A stretch of DNA of 64,000 nucleotides. Source: Candidatus Wallbacteria bacterium (GTDB lineage: Bacteria > Muiribacteriota > UBA6191 > JACPRK01). Both the position numbers and the translations under genes were made by a program. The notes beneath the pieces are model-generated. The model saw only the letters and a list, made by a program, of their open reading frames with translations, had not been told where the DNA came from and ran no database searches. This document shows positions 19,545 through 29,429 of the stretch, one piece after another. The first letter of the stretch is position 1, and every line of letters begins with the position of its first letter. Where the stretch lies: positions 61,310 to 125,309 of the forward strand of contig JACPRK010000127.1 of the NCBI GenBank assembly GCA_016190005.1, written 5' to 3'.

Positions 19545-20243
19545 CTACTGATCTTCCCGAACCGCCCTGGCGTGAGGTTCGCCCTCGTCCACCAGGTCGA
19601 CCAGCCCGCTGTCCATGTCGTAGTAGGCCCCGACCACGCGCACCTTTCCGGCCTTGGCCAGCATGTGGATGAGCGGCCGCTCCTTTAGCCGGCGCACGAC
19701 CGACCGAATGTTGGCGTACACGGCGTTGACCAGCGGGTCCCCGGGCTGGCCGCGGCTGTCGCGCACCACCTGGCGGATCGACCGCACGACATGCTCGACG
19801 TAGTACGGCGCCTCGTTGTCATCGAGCGCCGCAGTGACTGCCCCGCAGCGCTGGTGCCCGACAACGACGACCAGCCGGGCGTGAAGGTGGTGCACCGCGT
19901 ATTTGACGCTCGCCGCAAGGTCCTCCTGCTCGATGTTGCCGGCCACCCGCACCACGAAGAGATCGCCCAGCCCCTGGTCAAAGATGAGCTCCGGCGCCAC
20001 GCGAGAATCCGCGCAGCAGAGCACCGCCGCGAAGGGCGCCTGGTGGTGGGCCACCTCCAGTCGACGCTCCACGCTGCGCCTGGGCGAGCGCGGCGTCCCT
20101 TGCGCGAACCGCTGGTTCCCCTCCAAGAGCTGCGCCAGCGCTTGCGCCGGACTGAGCCCCGCCGGCTCGGCCGCCACCAGAGCAGCCGCCATCGTCCCCA
20201 GCGCCACGATCGCCACGAGCACCGTCTTGCCCACGCGCATCAT
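19545..20243 (-). CDS. Secreted beta-class carbonic anhydrase
   Basis: Signal peptide; CCADSRVAPELIFDQGLGDLFVVRVAGNI and VVVGHQRCGAV zinc-site motifs. Confidence 0.9.
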   Translation of the reverse strand: MMRVGKTVLVAIVALGTMAAALVAAEPAGLSPAQALAQLLEGNQRFAQGTPRSPRRSVERRLEVAHHQAPFAAVLCCADSRVAPELIFDQGLGDLFVVRVAGNIEQEDLAASVKYAVHHLHARLVVVVGHQRCGAVTAALDDNEAPYYVEHVVRSIRQVVRDSRGQPGDPLVNAVYANIRSVVRRLKERPLIHMLAKAGKVRVVGAYYDMDSGLVDLVDEGEPHARAVREDQ

Positions 20244-20273
20244 CCGCTCCTCCCTCCAAATGGTGAGCTGTCG

Positions 20274-20717
20274 CTACTTGGCTGCGTCCAGCACCTTCAG
20301 GTCGGCCATACCGCTCAGGTTCTTCGCACCGGCAGGCAGATCCGTCCAGAACGTCCCGGGCCCGGCATACCGGATGAAGACGTTGAAGGAGTCCGACAGC
20401 TTGTTGGCGAACTGGTAGTTGGAGTAGGCCGCCGCCCCGCCGATGGCATCCACGTTCTGCTTGAGCGCATCCGCCGCGGCCTCCCTCGTCAGCTGAGTGA
20501 CCGTCGCGTCGGCCTGCCCAAGAAGCAGCGTCCGCTGCGCTTCGAGCTCGGCCACCTGCCTCTCGATTGCGGCCACGGCCACGAGCTGCTCGGCTTCCAG
20601 CGTAGCGACCTGTTTCTCACCGTCCGCCCGCACCTCCGCAACCGCCTTCTCGGTGCCGGCGGCCACCTCCCGCACGCCCTTCTCGACGTCGGATTGCAGC
20701 TCCGCGAGCTGGTTCAC
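20274..20717 (-). CDS. C-terminal half of a split SPFH/band-7 protein
   Basis: In frame with the upstream ORF 20733..21776, separated by a single TAG; coiled-coil then ANKLSDSFNVFIRYAGPGTFWTDL. Confidence 0.7.
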   Translation of the reverse strand: MNQLAELQSDVEKGVREVAAGTEKAVAEVRADGEKQVATLEAEQLVAVAAIERQVAELEAQRTLLLGQADATVTQLTREAAADALKQNVDAIGGAAAYSNYQFANKLSDSFNVFIRYAGPGTFWTDLPAGAKNLSGMADLKVLDAAK

Positions 20718-20732
20718 GCTCGCCTGGGTCGC

Positions 20733-21776
20733 CTACTGCTCCTCCTTGGTCCGGCGCTCCTCGACCGCGATCCGGGCCATCTGGATGGGCTGCCGGATGT
20801 CCATCGGCACGTCGATGGAGCGAACGAGTCCGAGACGCACGGTTATCTGCTTCTCCTCGCAGACCTTCGTCAGCAGCTGGCGGAACTTCTCCTGGAACTG
20901 CTCGCGGCTGTCGCCCTCCAGCAGCTCCTTGGCCCCGTACTTGGAGCCCTCGATGCGGCAGATCGACTCCACCTGGGGCGCGATGACCTTGTGGACGATC
21001 TCGTCGACGTTGCCGAAGTGCATGATCACGCTCGGCACGCTGCCGGGCTTCAGACCCCACACCACGGTCACCTCGAGCTGGATGTTGAAGCCGTCCTTGG
21101 AGAAGAAGGTCACGGCCTCCGTCGGGGAGAACTCGCGGTAGCCGATCTCCACGGAGTCGATGCGGACGGCCTTCGGGTTGGCGTAGTAGACGCCGGGCTG
21201 CAGCACGTGCTCCTGGACGCCGCTCTGCCCGCGCCTGGCCAGCTTGCCCGGGGCCGGCGGCTGGCCCGACATCGCCGTCACGCAGCCGACGAAGCCGGGG
21301 AGAATCTTGACCGCCTTGAGGACCTCGACCTGGAAGGCGTCGGGGTTGTAGCGCCAGCTGCCGGGCGTCAGCACGTTGCGCCAGACGCCCTTCCTTGCGT
21401 AGATGTCCTCGGCGGGCTCGACCAGGAACTGAAGGCGGTCCTCGGGGGGCAGGCCCGTCTGCGAGCGAATGACGCCGATCTCGTCATTGCCGATGTGTAT
21501 GACCGGCGCGCGCCGGTACTCGTAGAGCAGAGGGTTCACGAAGTAGCGGCCCTCGCCCAGCACCTGCTTCTGGATGCCCCGCTTTCCCTCGTCGACGACG
21601 CGCAGATTCTCAGTGTCCGGGTTCTCCTCGCCGAAGCGCGAGGTGAGGACGAGCATCTCGCCCGGCGGCACGTAGACCCGGCAGACCGTCCACTGCCAGA
21701 CCCCCAGGTACCCGAAGAGCGCCAGGAACACGATTGCGAAGAGGCTGTACTTGTTCACAGTTGGCTCCTCCTTCAA
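20733..21776 (-). CDS. SPFH/band-7 domain protein (N-terminal part)
   Basis: Band-7 pattern similar to its neighbour 21773..23314 (VQEHVLQPGVYYANPKAVRIDSVEIGYREFSPTEAVTFFSKDGFNIQLEVTVVWGL). Confidence 0.85.
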   Translation of the reverse strand: MKEEPTVNKYSLFAIVFLALFGYLGVWQWTVCRVYVPPGEMLVLTSRFGEENPDTENLRVVDEGKRGIQKQVLGEGRYFVNPLLYEYRRAPVIHIGNDEIGVIRSQTGLPPEDRLQFLVEPAEDIYARKGVWRNVLTPGSWRYNPDAFQVEVLKAVKILPGFVGCVTAMSGQPPAPGKLARRGQSGVQEHVLQPGVYYANPKAVRIDSVEIGYREFSPTEAVTFFSKDGFNIQLEVTVVWGLKPGSVPSVIMHFGNVDEIVHKVIAPQVESICRIEGSKYGAKELLEGDSREQFQEKFRQLLTKVCEEKQITVRLGLVRSIDVPMDIRQPIQMARIAVEERRTKEEQ

Positions 21777-23314
21777 CGCGCCGGCGCGGCGGGCGCAGGC
21801 CTGGGCGCCGTGAACGCCCGGAAGACGTCGACGAACGGGCCCTCCGTGTTGGAGATCACTTGCTGGATGGCGGGGGCGACCTTTGAGAGGAACAGGTAAC
21901 GCGCATACTGCTCGCCATCCCCGAACGCGGCTCTGGCCGCCCTGATCCCACTAGCCTCGGCGGAGTTTTTGAGTCGGACGACATCGGCGGCTGCCTTGCC
22001 GGCGGAGAGCTTCGCCGCGGCCTGATTGCGCGCGGCCTCGAGCTCCAGCCGCGCCACTTCCAGCTTGCGGTTGGCGGCGATGAGCGCGACGTCCTTCTTG
22101 CGCTTGGCCTCGTAGATGGAGACCGAGACGTCGGCCTGGGCCATGTTGATCGCCTTGACGCGCTCTTGCAGCTTCATCGTCATCGCCAGCTGCTTCTGCT
22201 GCTTCTCGCGCTCCATCTCCTGCTGGAGCTTCTCGCGCTGCCGGACCGCGATCTCGCGCTCGCGGATCGGGTCGGCGATCGCCTTGGGCGGCTCCGTCTT
22301 GCGCACCAGCGCGGAGAGGATCTGGATGCCCTGGCTGGCGCAGACCGACCTGAGCCCCTCGAACATCTGCTTCTGGAACTGCTGGCGCGTCTCACCCGAG
22401 ATGAAGTCCCGCGCCTGGTGGCGCGAACCCTCGATGCGCGACAGTGCCCGCGCATTCGGCAGCAGCACCTTCTCCACGATGCACTGGATCACCATGTCGC
22501 CCGGGTTGGAGCCCTGCCCCATGATGCGCGAATCGACGTACTCCACATAGACCGTCGCCACGCGCTCCGGATCGATCTTCCACTCCACGGAGGCCTCCAT
22601 CGTGATCTGGAACCCGTCCTTCGACAGGAACGACACCACGTTCTTGTCCATCATGTCGAAACGGTGCGAGCGCAGGTCCACCGGACAGACCCGCAGGTCG
22701 TACGGGTTGAGATAGTGCGTGCCGGCATCCAGCGTCTTTTCGAGCACGCCGCGCTCGTTCTCCTGGACCACGAAAACGTTCGGCTCCTTCGGCTCATCGC
22801 CGGTCACGCGTGTCACGACCCCGACGTAGCCGGGCGCAATGGTCACCGCGTCGGAGAGCTCCACCCGGTAGAGGAGCGTGTTGATTGCGTAGCGGCCGGG
22901 CGTCAGGATCTCGCGCTCGATCCCTTTCATCACTTCGCCCGATCCGTCCTCCTTGCCGACCAGCGCCATGCCTGCCGGCGGCGGCCTGCCGAAGAGACGC
23001 GTCTTCACCCCCACCTGACCAACCGGTACCTCCATCTGGTCGACCACGATGGTCTCCCAGGTGTAGGGATTCAGGAAGTGCCAGCCCTCCGAGAGCCCGT
23101 CCCGCTGGATGCCTTTGAAGTCGGCGCTCGGGGCGGCAATCTCGCCGTCGGGCAAGGTCTGGCCCGTCTTCTTGATCAGGAGCGCGACCTGCCCCCGGTC
23201 GACCCGCACCAGCCCGGTCAGGACGAACCAGGCCACCGGCAACAAGCTCAGCATCGCGGCGCTCGCCACGAGCCTCCAGAGCAGCTCCGTGATTCGAGGA
23301 TCTCTGCCCGTCAT
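21773..23314 (-). CDS. SPFH/band-7 domain membrane protein
   Basis: ATG at 23314; one TM, repeated band-7-like segments, long coiled coil; ends with ATGA overlap with the next gene. Confidence 0.85.
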   Translation of the reverse strand: MTGRDPRITELLWRLVASAAMLSLLPVAWFVLTGLVRVDRGQVALLIKKTGQTLPDGEIAAPSADFKGIQRDGLSEGWHFLNPYTWETIVVDQMEVPVGQVGVKTRLFGRPPPAGMALVGKEDGSGEVMKGIEREILTPGRYAINTLLYRVELSDAVTIAPGYVGVVTRVTGDEPKEPNVFVVQENERGVLEKTLDAGTHYLNPYDLRVCPVDLRSHRFDMMDKNVVSFLSKDGFQITMEASVEWKIDPERVATVYVEYVDSRIMGQGSNPGDMVIQCIVEKVLLPNARALSRIEGSRHQARDFISGETRQQFQKQMFEGLRSVCASQGIQILSALVRKTEPPKAIADPIREREIAVRQREKLQQEMEREKQQKQLAMTMKLQERVKAINMAQADVSVSIYEAKRKKDVALIAANRKLEVARLELEAARNQAAAKLSAGKAAADVVRLKNSAEASGIRAARAAFGDGEQYARYLFLSKVAPAIQQVISNTEGPFVDVFRAFTAPRPAPAAPAR

Positions 23315-23483
23315 ACGCTTCCCTCCCCGGCCTCCACGAACGTTCGGCCTTCTCGACAGTCTCGCACGGCGCAAGCGCCCGGCCGAGAGAATTCGGTACC
23401 CTGTCGCAAGCGCGCCCGCCCGCGGGGCCCCTCGCCCCCGCGCCGGGCAATCGGCCGCCGGCGGTGTCCGGCCAGGAGGCCCC

Positions 23484-24665
23484 GTGAAGGGATGGATTCT
23501 ACTCAACGGCAACATCGTGCTCGACGTCGACTTCGTCTACCGGCACGCCGGCCGCATCCTCGAGAGCCACCACGTCGACCGCGACGTCCGCGACTCGCGA
23601 AAGGTGCTGCTCATCACGGCCGGCTGGCGGCGCGGCGAGTTCGACGAGGCCCACCTGAAGCGCGCGTTCTCCGAGATCGGCGTCCCCAGCCGCTTCGAGC
23701 GCGGCTTCGACCAGAACCTCCAAAACCTGGCCGTCTACCACGAGTTCGACCGCTTCAAGGAAGCCGAGCCCGAGATCTACCGCCAGTACCACGAGAAGCA
23801 ACAGGTCATCCAGGAGACCAAGGAGTTCTACCGTCTCAAGAACAACGAGTTCCTCCGCATCCTGCGCCGCCAGCTCGAGTACGTCCGGCGGATGTACCCG
23901 GGCGTCACTCTGGCCCAGCTCCTGGCCTACGACGTGGAGCACCACCAGGCCGGCCTGCGCGAGCTCACCGAGACCGAGCTGCTCTTCCACTACTGCTGCC
24001 AGGAAGCCCAGGACACGATGAAATCGATCGTCACCAACGACGCCCGGATGATCGCCATCTGCACGGAGATCGAGCGCTACTTCCGGAGCCGCTCGATGGT
24101 CGACGAGTGCCCCCGCTTCATCCAGATCCGCGACGTGCTCCGCCAGCGCATCCTCTCGGCCAATTCCATTTTCCTCTTCGGCGGCAACGTCGCCGTCCTG
24201 CAGAACCGACTGCAGTTCTTCCGGCTCCGCGACGTCTTTCACGAGGCCCTCTGGCGCGGCACCAACTTCTACTCGGTCTCGGCTGGCTCCATGGTGCTCG
24301 CCGACAAGATCATCGTCTTCGACGACTTCTGGGGCGACGGCCACCAGCGACCGCGCAAGGAGTTCGAGTTCTTCGACAACGGCGTCGGGCTCGTCACTCG
24401 CGTGGCGCTCTTCCCGCACTGCCAGGACCGCATCCAGACCGACGACGCCGACAACCTGTCCTACCTGGCCCACCGATTCTCTTCAGGCCCGTGCGTAGGA
24501 CTGAACCAGGAATCCTTCCTCCTGGCGGAGACCTGTCGCGACGAGGCGTCCGGCCGCGTCTACGAGCAGTTCGTCTCGGCCGGCACCGCCGACGGCGTCT
24601 ACGTCTTCGACCGCAGCGGCGCCAAGCGCTGCTACACCCGCGGCGAGGTCGTCCCCGTCGGGTGA
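23484..24665 (+). CDS. Putative S51/class I GATase-like peptidase family protein
   Basis: GTG at 23484 after AGGAGG; SIFLFGGNVAVL and TNFYSVSAGSMVLADKIIVFDDF resemble the S51 nucleophile elbow. Confidence 0.55.
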   Translation: MKGWILLNGNIVLDVDFVYRHAGRILESHHVDRDVRDSRKVLLITAGWRRGEFDEAHLKRAFSEIGVPSRFERGFDQNLQNLAVYHEFDRFKEAEPEIYRQYHEKQQVIQETKEFYRLKNNEFLRILRRQLEYVRRMYPGVTLAQLLAYDVEHHQAGLRELTETELLFHYCCQEAQDTMKSIVTNDARMIAICTEIERYFRSRSMVDECPRFIQIRDVLRQRILSANSIFLFGGNVAVLQNRLQFFRLRDVFHEALWRGTNFYSVSAGSMVLADKIIVFDDFWGDGHQRPRKEFEFFDNGVGLVTRVALFPHCQDRIQTDDADNLSYLAHRFSSGPCVGLNQESFLLAETCRDEASGRVYEQFVSAGTADGVYVFDRSGAKRCYTRGEVVPVG

Positions 24666-24770
24666 CGCGATAGGACGACCCTTGGCCAGGCCAACCGTGA
24701 TGGCGCCGCGACTGGATGGGGCCTTGGCAGGCGTGCTCGCGGCCGGCCGGCGACTGGTGAAGAAGCGCGC

Positions 24771-25712
24771 CTACGGCACCAGACAAGGGGCCGCCGGGTC
24801 GTGCGTGGCGAAGAGCTCGCGAGCGCGTGACTGGGAGCAGCTGCCGTAGCTGTAGCGGCAGCCGAGGATGCAGGTGTCGTAGACGCCGATGTCGACCTCC
24901 TCGCTGCACTCGCAGCCAGAGCGGCCGGGGCGAGTCTTGAGCCAGCGATGCGCTGCGAGCTGCGGGTAGACGCGCACGATCCAGCTCCAGGCGTTGCAGC
25001 CCGTGGCGGGACAGCCGCTGGCTGCGGCCTCGTCCGGAAGACAGCAGAGCGTGAACGGGATGCCGGCCGGCTCGGCGACGGCGCGAAGACGGGCGATCAA
25101 GTCGAGGCGCTGACCGAGAGTCGTTTCAGTCATTGGGTCGGAGAACTCCGCTTGGTAGGCCCGCAGGTCCGGCAGGACGCGGCGCGCGTACGGCGAGACG
25201 AAGTTGACGGCCACCCGATCGACGTGGCCGGCGAGGCGCTCGACCAGGCGGGTGAAGGTCGAAAGATGTTCGCCGAGGCCGTGACGGCTGGAGAGAAAGA
25301 CGGGGTCGTAGCGCCAGAGGACGGCGCCGGGCGGCAGCCGGCGGCACAGCTCGAGCAAGGCCCTCACCGCCCGGTCAGCCGTCGGAACGTTCGGCTCGAC
25401 CTCGGTGCCTCCGAGACCCGAGATGGTCACGTTCCAGACAACGGGATAGCCGGCGGCCAGCACCTTCTCCAGGACCGGGAAAAAGGGGCGCGGCCACTTG
25501 GTCCAGAAGTCGAAGTGCGTCACGTCGGCCGGCAGCAGGCTGCGCCTCACTCGGCGCGGCGGTCCGGCCGGGATGTACTCGGCGAACCCGGCGTCGAGCC
25601 GGTGGGCGAACCACGCGCCGAACAACGCCGGGATGTCCGTTCTCCGGCTCGCGCTGACGCCGACGGCAGTTCGCGCCAGGTTGGCGGCGGACCAGAGACC
25701 ATCAGCCAGCAT
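24771..25712 (-). CDS. DUF1848 family protein
   Basis: VGVSASRRTDIPALFGAWFAHRLDAGFAEY, NVTISGLG, CGC/C-x3-C clusters near the C-terminus (CECSEEVDIGVYDTCILGCRYSYGSC). Confidence 0.8.
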   Translation of the reverse strand: MLADGLWSAANLARTAVGVSASRRTDIPALFGAWFAHRLDAGFAEYIPAGPPRRVRRSLLPADVTHFDFWTKWPRPFFPVLEKVLAAGYPVVWNVTISGLGGTEVEPNVPTADRAVRALLELCRRLPPGAVLWRYDPVFLSSRHGLGEHLSTFTRLVERLAGHVDRVAVNFVSPYARRVLPDLRAYQAEFSDPMTETTLGQRLDLIARLRAVAEPAGIPFTLCCLPDEAAASGCPATGCNAWSWIVRVYPQLAAHRWLKTRPGRSGCECSEEVDIGVYDTCILGCRYSYGSCSQSRARELFATHDPAAPCLVP

Positions 25713-25764
25713 TACAGACCTCGCCGCGTCGTCGAGGGCGTCGGCGGGCGGGCGGCCAACACCT

Positions 25765-26056
25765 CTCGGCATCCCCGAGAGTCGTGGTGCGGGTGAAGTT
25801 CAGTCCGCGCTGGATGGTTCGTTTGTCCCACTTGAATGGCAGACCCGCGGAGGCCCCGCGTAAGTACGGATTCACAGGTTGCAGCGCCCGTTCCAGACGC
25901 CGGAGGCTCTCCGGCGAGCGACGATAGACGACGTCGATATCCTGCGTGAGGCTCGCCGATCCGTGAAGACTGGCCGCCACACCTCCGACGACAATGAACC
26001 CCACTGCGGCGTCAACCGCAGGCGAAGAGCGCTCAGGAGGAAATCCATCAGGGCGG
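25765..26056 (-). pseudogene. Degraded nucleotidyltransferase-fold gene remnant
   Basis: FIVVGGVAASLHGSASLTQDIDVVYRRSPESLRRLERALQPVNPYLRG...LNFTRTTTLGD lacks a convincing start and loses the expected frame after LGD near the DUF1848 gene. Confidence 0.55.
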
Positions 26057-26068
26057 TGGTTTGAGCGC

Positions 26069-26227
26069 CTAGGCCATTCGAGCGGCCTTCCAGAAGTCGT
26101 ACATTGCCTGCAGGCGGCGCAGCCGGTCGGCCGGCGTGCGGCGCGGGTTCTCCCGCAACAAAATTCGGTCGACGCCGGCCTTGTAGGCCTCGATGACGGG
26201 GGCCTTCTCCAGTTCGTCCTTCTCCAT
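26069..26227 (-). CDS. Small protein (52 aa) adjacent to nucleotidyltransferase remnant
   Basis: ATG at 26227: MEKDELEKAPVIEAYKAGVDRILLRENPRRTPADRLRRLQAMYDFWKAARMA. Confidence 0.5.
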   Translation of the reverse strand: MEKDELEKAPVIEAYKAGVDRILLRENPRRTPADRLRRLQAMYDFWKAARMA

Positions 26228-26337
26228 TCTCGCGGTTCCGACAGCTGGAGTCTATGGCTCACGCGTTCACCCGTACATCCGGGGCAACACGGGACGGCGC
26301 CGGACGGCAGCCGGCCAGACAGCCCGAGCTCGAGCCC

Positions 26338-29300
26338 CTACCGCGGAAGGTCGGCGCGCTCCATCCTCTCGAGCGTCCGCTCCAGCAGCGGCAGCCCGAC
26401 GCCCACGAACCGGCACCCAGGGTGCTCGCTGGGCGCAGTGACGGTGCCGTCCTGCCAACCGCGGGCCGCGGCGGCGATCTCCCCCGCGGCGCGCTGGGCC
26501 TCGCGCGCGCCGGCCGTGTCCCCGGCAGCAGCGGCTCGCAGAGCGCGGCCGACGTGCAGGAAACCCTCCATCACTCGGATCACGGAATCGTGACCCTCGT
26601 GGATGAGCTCGCGCGCGGCCTCGAGATCGCGCCGGGCGCGATCGGGCTCCCCCGCAATCCCCAGGGCCGCCGATCGGCCGGCCAGCGTCAGCGCCAGCAT
26701 GTTGAGGTCGCCGGCCTCCCGGGCGGCCCCTTCGCCCTCCTGGAGCACGGCCAGCGCGCCCCGCGCATCTCCCGACTCGATGCGCACCAGCCCGATGACA
26801 TAGAGCGCGTGCGCAATCGCCCACTTCAGCCCGTAGCGCCGCGCGCGCGAGAGCGTCCGGACCACGTCCTCTAGCGCCAGCGCCCCCTCGCCTCTCATCA
26901 CGCCAACCGAGGCCAGCTGGCACTGCACCATCGCCTCGAACCGGAAGTGTCCCAGCCGGATGAGTATCGCCAGGGCACGCTCGTGCAGCCGCCGGGCCTC
27001 GTCGAAGCAGTTCAGGAGCAACTTCGCGCCCCCTAGGTTGTTCAGGGCGAACGCATGCTCCAGCGACTCCGGGCGGTCCACCGTCAGTTCGAGCTGCCTC
27101 TCGAAGAGGGGAACGCACCGCGCACCGTCGCACTGCCGGTACCAGACATGCCCCAGGTTCCCGATGATGCGCGCCTCGACGTACGGGTCCCCGCTAACGC
27201 GCGCACGCTCCAGCGCCCGGTCCAGAAGCTCGGCCGCCTGCTTCCCCCGGCTCAGCATCATGTCGCAGCTCGCCAGGTCCTTGAGCACCAGCGCCTCCAG
27301 CCGCGCGTCCCCGGCCAACTTCGCCTGCCCGAGCGCCCGCTCCAGATGCCGGGCCGCCGCCTCGTGGTCCCCGGCCAGCCACTCGGAGACCCCGATCACT
27401 TCCAGCATCCGCGTCACCAGGGCCGGTGACCCCACCGCGCTCGCAAGCGACTCCCCGCGCGCCGCCAGCGCCTTCATCTCGTCGAGCGGCCGCCGCGTGT
27501 ACGCCTGGCAGCAGAGCGCCACGATCAGCTCGAGCTTCTGCTCCGCCGGAAGCGTGGGCGCGTCCAGCGCCGCCGTCAGGTTGTCGCGCTCGGCCTCCAC
27601 TGCCGCCGAGTCGATGCGGTCGTCGTCTAGGAAAGAGCCCGTGAACCGCTCCGCCGCGAGCCGCGCGTAGTACCGCCCGTGCCGCTCTCGCGCCGCGCCG
27701 GCACCGCCGGACTCTTCGAGTTTTTGCGCTGCAAATGCCTGAATCGAGACCAGCAGATGATACCGCGCGCCCCGCTCCCCCATCGTCACCTGCACCATCG
27801 ACCGATCCACCAGCCCCTGCACGAGGTCCAGCGTCTGGCCGCCCCCTGCCGCCTCCCCGACTTCCAGGACAGCCTCCGCCGCATCCAGCGTGCATCCCCG
27901 GAACACCGAAAGCTGCGCCAGCGCCGCCCGCTCCCGCTCCGAAAGCAGGTTCCAGGACCAATCGATCGCCCCCCGCAACGTCGCCTGCCTGGGCTCGACG
28001 TCCCGCCGCGTGCTCGCCAGCAGCCCGAATCGCCGCGAAAGCTGCTCCTCCACCTGCTCCAGCGAGAGGATTCCCGCCCGGCCTGCTGCCAGCTCCAGCG
28101 CCAGCGGGATGCAGTCCACGCTCCGCGTAATCCGCTCGACCACGGGCCTCTCGCGCAACTCCAGAGACAGCTGGCTCCGCGCGGCCGCCGCACGCTGCAT
28201 GAAAAGTGTCACCGCATCGTCCAACTCCAACGGCTCCAGCCTGTACGTCGCCTCCCCGGACAGCCCCAGCGGCTCCCGGGACGTCACCAGCAGCTGCACC
28301 TGAGGCGCCAGAGCTCGCCACCGGCCAACGGTCTCCACCGCATGCCGCGCCACCTGCTCGAAGTTATCCAGGATCACCAGACACCCCTCGCGGCCCGCAA
28401 GCTCATTGCCGACCGCTTCCACCAGCGCCTGCGTCGTCCCTAGCTGGCCAAAGCAGGCCGAGAGAGCTCCCGCCGCCAGCTCCGCAATCTCGGAGACGCT
28501 CGTGGCACGCGTCAGGTCGCAGAAGACAACCTCCCCCCCGCGCTCCCGTCCGGGCTCCGAGTAGCGAAGCCCTAGCTCCACGGCCAGGCGCGTCTTCCCA
28601 ATGCCACCGGGCCCGAGCACCGTCACCAGCCGCTCGCCTCGCCCCAGCAGCGCCTCCAGGGCCGCAAGCTCCCGCTCACGGCCCAGACACGCCCCGGCCG
28701 GCACCGGCAGCGTCCGCTTGCGCGGCGCCTGCGCCCGCACCGGCGGAAACTTCCGCCCGCTCAACTGCTCGGGCAGCACCTCGTGCAACGTCTCCGGCTG
28801 CGCCAGCCCCTTCAGATGGTAGACCCCCAGCTCCCGCAACCGCGCGCCCGCCACTCTCGCTCCCAGCAGCGAGCGGACCGCCCCACTCACCAGCACTTGC
28901 CCCCCGTGCGCGGCCCCCGAGAGCCTCGCCGCCCGGTTCACCACCGGTCCGAAGTAGTCCATCCGGCCCGTGGTCGGGTCCGGCACGCAATCCGGCTCAC
29001 CCATGTGCGCCCCCATCCGCACCCGCAGCCCCCGGAACACCGTCGCTCCCGCGGCTCCCACCTCCGCAGCCTCCGCCTGGGACAGCAGCTCCCTCGGCCA
29101 CGGCGCCTCCATCAACTGCCGCTGCGCCTCCAGACACCAGGCCACGGCCGCCCCGGGTGACCCGAACGCGACCATGAAGGCGTCGCCCTCGGTCTTCACT
29201 TCGTAGCCGCGCCGCCGCCGGATCGACTCGCGCATCAACCGGTTGTGCAGCGCGATCCCCTCGCGCATCGCTCCCGGCTGCGCCTCCCAGAGCGCAGTCG

Positions 29301-29373
29301 AGCCCTCCACGTCGGTGAAGACCAACGTCACGCAACCCACCGGCGCGTTCGCCGCCTTCAGCCTCGAAGCCAT
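26338..29373 (-). CDS. Class III adenylate/guanylate cyclase domain fused to AAA/NB-ARC-like ATPase and TPR region
   Basis: VTLVFTDVEGSTALWE...VKTEGDAFMVAF; VTVLGPGGIGKTRLAVELGLRYSE; VILDNFEQV; TPR-rich C-terminus. Confidence 0.85.
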   Translation of the reverse strand: MASRLKAANAPVGCVTLVFTDVEGSTALWEAQPGAMREGIALHNRLMRESIRRRRGYEVKTEGDAFMVAFGSPGAAVAWCLEAQRQLMEAPWPRELLSQAEAAEVGAAGATVFRGLRVRMGAHMGEPDCVPDPTTGRMDYFGPVVNRAARLSGAAHGGQVLVSGAVRSLLGARVAGARLRELGVYHLKGLAQPETLHEVLPEQLSGRKFPPVRAQAPRKRTLPVPAGACLGRERELAALEALLGRGERLVTVLGPGGIGKTRLAVELGLRYSEPGRERGGEVVFCDLTRATSVSEIAELAAGALSACFGQLGTTQALVEAVGNELAGREGCLVILDNFEQVARHAVETVGRWRALAPQVQLLVTSREPLGLSGEATYRLEPLELDDAVTLFMQRAAAARSQLSLELRERPVVERITRSVDCIPLALELAAGRAGILSLEQVEEQLSRRFGLLASTRRDVEPRQATLRGAIDWSWNLLSERERAALAQLSVFRGCTLDAAEAVLEVGEAAGGGQTLDLVQGLVDRSMVQVTMGERGARYHLLVSIQAFAAQKLEESGGAGAARERHGRYYARLAAERFTGSFLDDDRIDSAAVEAERDNLTAALDAPTLPAEQKLELIVALCCQAYTRRPLDEMKALAARGESLASAVGSPALVTRMLEVIGVSEWLAGDHEAAARHLERALGQAKLAGDARLEALVLKDLASCDMMLSRGKQAAELLDRALERARVSGDPYVEARIIGNLGHVWYRQCDGARCVPLFERQLELTVDRPESLEHAFALNNLGGAKLLLNCFDEARRLHERALAILIRLGHFRFEAMVQCQLASVGVMRGEGALALEDVVRTLSRARRYGLKWAIAHALYVIGLVRIESGDARGALAVLQEGEGAAREAGDLNMLALTLAGRSAALGIAGEPDRARRDLEAARELIHEGHDSVIRVMEGFLHVGRALRAAAAGDTAGAREAQRAAGEIAAAARGWQDGTVTAPSEHPGCRFVGVGLPLLERTLERMERADLPR

Positions 29374-29429
29374 GGAAGGCCCACTCTACCAAAGACGCCG
29401 CCACGCCCGGCGCCAGCGCCACCCAACCG

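Noticed and set aside
19791-21899. 702-aa + strand ORF opposite the SPFH genes
   Set aside because: Antisense to clear band-7 coding; composition (R/H/L/D/V-rich) typical of antisense high-GC ORFs.
22166-24673. 835-aa + strand ORF
   Set aside because: Antisense to one SPFH gene and out of frame with the S51-like gene; no recognisable domain.
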